Notes under the pieces: generated by a model
What the model saw: only the letters and a program-made list of their open reading frames with translations
What the model was told of the DNA's origin: nothing
Database searches by the model: none
Shown here: positions 51,193-52,804 of the stretch, in pieces
How positions within the stretch are numbered: position 1 is the stretch's first letter
How the letters are laid out: the number at the start of each line of letters is the position of its first letter
Source: an uncultured Prevotella sp.
GTDB lineage: Bacteria > Bacteroidota > Bacteroidia > Bacteroidales > Bacteroidaceae
Reading direction: 5' to 3'
DNA: 52,804 nucleotides
NCBI GenBank assembly: GCA_946188165.1
Contig: CAMHTW010000024.1
Location: 1-52,804, forward strand
Position numbers and translations under genes: made by a program

Positions 51193-52804
51193 ATGAATAA
51201 AATCGTAAGAAAGGAGCAATTTTCTGAAAAGGTTTTCCTTTTCGAGATTGAGGCTCCTCTGATTGCCAAGAGCCGTAAGGCAGGCAACTTTGTTATCGTA
51301 CGTGTTGACAAGAAAGGCGAGCGTATGCCGCTGACCATTGCTGGTGCCGACATCGAAAAGGGCACTATCACACTGGTTGTGCAGATGGTAGGTCTTTCTT
51401 CAAAGAAGCTGTGCGCCCTCAACGTTGGCGAGTTCGTTGCCGACGTCGTTGGACCTTTGGGCAATCCCACCAAGATTGAAAACTATGGCACCGTCGTTTG
51501 TGCTGGTGGTGGATTGGGCGTTGCGCCCATGCTGCCCATCATCCAGGCGCTGAAGGCTGCAGGCAATCGTGTGCTCAGCGTGATGGCTGGCCGTTCTAAG
51601 GATTTGATTATTCTCGAAGATAAGGTTCGCGAGTCGTCTGACGAAGTCATCATCATGACAGATGATGGTTCTTATGGCGAAAAGGGTGTTGTGACTGTTG
51701 GTATCGAGAAGTTTGTCGAGCAGGAACATGTCGACAAGATTTTCGCCATTGGTCCTCCCATTATGATGAAGTTCTCTAACCTCACAGCTCAGAAGCATGG
51801 TATTCCTTGCGAAGTATCGCTGAACACCATTATGGTCGATGGTACGGGTATGTGTGGCGCCTGCCGTCTGACGATTGGTGGCAAGACCAAGTTCGTCTGC
51901 ATCGATGGTCCTGAATTCGATGGCGCCCTCGTCGACTGGGACGAGATGTTCAAGCGCATGGGAACCTTCAAGCGCGAGGAACAGGAGGAACTGGCCCACT
52001 ACGAAGAGCACCTTGTAAGTGAAGAGTTAAGAGTGAAGAGTGAAGATTCTGCTGCCGCCACAGACGTGGTGATGGACAGCGATCCTACAAATGATACGAT
52101 TGATGTGCTCACGAACCGCGATGCTGAGTGGCGTAAAGAGTTGCGTGCTTCTATGAAGCCCAAGGAGCGTACAGCCATCGCGCGTGTCGTGATGCCTGAA
52201 CTTGACCCTGTCTATCGTGCCACCACTCGTACTGAGGAAGTGAACATCGGTCTGACTAAGGAGATGGCTATGACTGAGGCCAAGCGTTGTCTCGACTGCG
52301 CCAAGCCAACTTGTGTTGAGGGTTGTCCTGTAAATATCAATATCCCGTCGTTCATCAAGAATATCGAGCGTGGACAGTTCCTGGCTGCTGCCAAGGTGCT
52401 GAAGAACACTTCTGCCCTACCCGCTGTCTGTGGTCGTGTTTGTCCGCAGGAGAAACAGTGCGAGAGCAAGTGTATCCACCTGAAGATGAACGAGCCCGCT
52501 GTGGCTATTGGTTACCTGGAGCGTTTCGCTGCTGATTTCGAGCGCGAGAGCGGTAATATTTCTCTGCCTGAGATTGCACCGTCTAACGGCATTAAGATTG
52601 CTGTCGTTGGTTCTGGTCCTGCAGGTCTGAGCTTTGCTGGCGATATGGTAAAGAAAGGCTACGACGTGTATGTCTTCGAGGCTCTGCACGAGATTGGCGG
52701 TGTACTGAAGTATGGTATTCCTGAGTTCCGTCTGCCCAATAAGATTGTGGATGTGGAAATCGAGAACCTCGCCAAGATGGGCGTTCACTTCCAGACCGAC
52801 GTCA
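51193..52804 (+). CDS. NfnA-NfnB/GltD fusion oxidoreductase (partial, runs off window)
   Basis: The readable 537 residues hold two parts. Residues about 1-265 are an FAD/NAD-binding unit like NfnA or the dihydroorotate dehydrogenase electron-transfer subunit, with GGGLGVAPMLPI and [2Fe-2S] ligands around GTGMCGACRL. Residues about 295 onward are a GltD/NfnB-like part with CLDCAKPTCVEGCP and GRVCPQEKQCESKC for [4Fe-4S] clusters, then the dinucleotide site VVGSGPAGLSF. Such fusions in Bacteroidales are expected to link NADH, NADPH and ferredoxin. The linker contains an in-frame GAAGAGTGAAGA repeat (52019-52060). The 3' end is missing. The ATG follows serS by 18 bases. Confidence 0.88.
   Translation, partial: MNKIVRKEQFSEKVFLFEIEAPLIAKSRKAGNFVIVRVDKKGERMPLTIAGADIEKGTITLVVQMVGLSSKKLCALNVGEFVADVVGPLGNPTKIENYGTVVCAGGGLGVAPMLPIIQALKAAGNRVLSVMAGRSKDLIILEDKVRESSDEVIIMTDDGSYGEKGVVTVGIEKFVEQEHVDKIFAIGPPIMMKFSNLTAQKHGIPCEVSLNTIMVDGTGMCGACRLTIGGKTKFVCIDGPEFDGALVDWDEMFKRMGTFKREEQEELAHYEEHLVSEELRVKSEDSAAATDVVMDSDPTNDTIDVLTNRDAEWRKELRASMKPKERTAIARVVMPELDPVYRATTRTEEVNIGLTKEMAMTEAKRCLDCAKPTCVEGCPVNINIPSFIKNIERGQFLAAAKVLKNTSALPAVCGRVCPQEKQCESKCIHLKMNEPAVAIGYLERFAADFERESGNISLPEIAPSNGIKIAVVGSGPAGLSFAGDMVKKGYDVYVFEALHEIGGVLKYGIPEFRLPNKIVDVEIENLAKMGVHFQTDV
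52019..52060. repeat. In-frame dispersed repeat in fusion linker
   Basis: GTGAAGAGTTAAGAGTGAAG and the following TGCTGCCGCC match the intergenic repeat at 953-991 closely. They encode VSEELRVKSEDSAAAT between the two enzymatic halves. Confidence 0.75.

Noticed and set aside
51193..52804. Frameshift or misassembly joining two separate genes
   Set aside because: The frame is continuous with no stop, both halves are intact as far as visible, and such fusions are usual in Bacteroidales.

Overview
The window looks like a Bacteroidales chromosome, most likely Prevotellaceae. The evidence is the gene content (Lnb-type DUF4105 protein, DUF4301, DUF4421, DUF5715, long SecA, fused NfnA/GltD protein, smalltalk and HU-HIG proteins, BT4734/DUF3987 replication genes), promoters of the Bacteroidetes type (TTTG, 19-20 bp, TAnnTTTG) and the absence of Shine-Dalgarno sites at most starts. 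All assignments come from reading the sequence; no database search was run.

Layout. 1-1.1 kb: an HU-like protein and a smalltalk-type micropeptide. 1.2-2.5 kb: a C4-dicarboxylate transporter. 2.6-8.2 kb (minus): envelope genes (PpiD-like chaperone, CNNM/CBS membrane protein, LptC, outer-membrane protein). 8.3-15.1 kb (plus): an Lnb-family protein overlapping a degenerate alkaline-phosphatase-fold protein, then secA and an ABC ATPase. 15.2-23.1 kb (minus): leuA-leuC-leuD-cimA-leuB-TPR, preceded by an attenuator whose leader peptide is rich in Ile and Leu codons, plus a separate M15-like peptidase gene. 23.3-31.2 kb: accessory DNA with a primase/helicase operon, five 21-bp iteron-like repeats, a 644-aa orphan, repeated boundary sequences, a 163-aa orphan and a broken MntA/HepT pair. 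31.4-36.5 kb: a second HU paralogue, M3 peptidase, DUF4301 and HicAB. 36.7-40.7 kb (minus): cstA, outer-membrane protein, nadC and M23 peptidase. 40.8-46.6 kb (plus): GH10-like hydrolase, ruvC, tandem ABC ATPase and clpC. 46.8-52.8 kb: DUF4421, gdhA, serS and an NfnA-NfnB/GltD fusion that runs off the window end.

How genes work together. The leu operon encodes both LeuA and a Leptospira-type citramalate synthase, so LeuCD and LeuB can serve leucine and isoleucine synthesis. The leader peptide carries codons for both amino acids, and its stop-codon region is complementary to the terminator, as in classical attenuation. gdhA and the NfnAB-like fusion belong to nitrogen and redox metabolism. LptC, the Lnb-like protein, SecA and PpiD form envelope-biogenesis neighbourhoods.

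The most unusual features are short palindromic or simple repeats that sit in frame inside conserved genes (cimA, leuC, an ABC ATPase, the NfnAB fusion, several signal peptides), the leu/ile attenuator, and the primase/helicase module with iteron-like repeats and three copies of a 35-bp boundary sequence.
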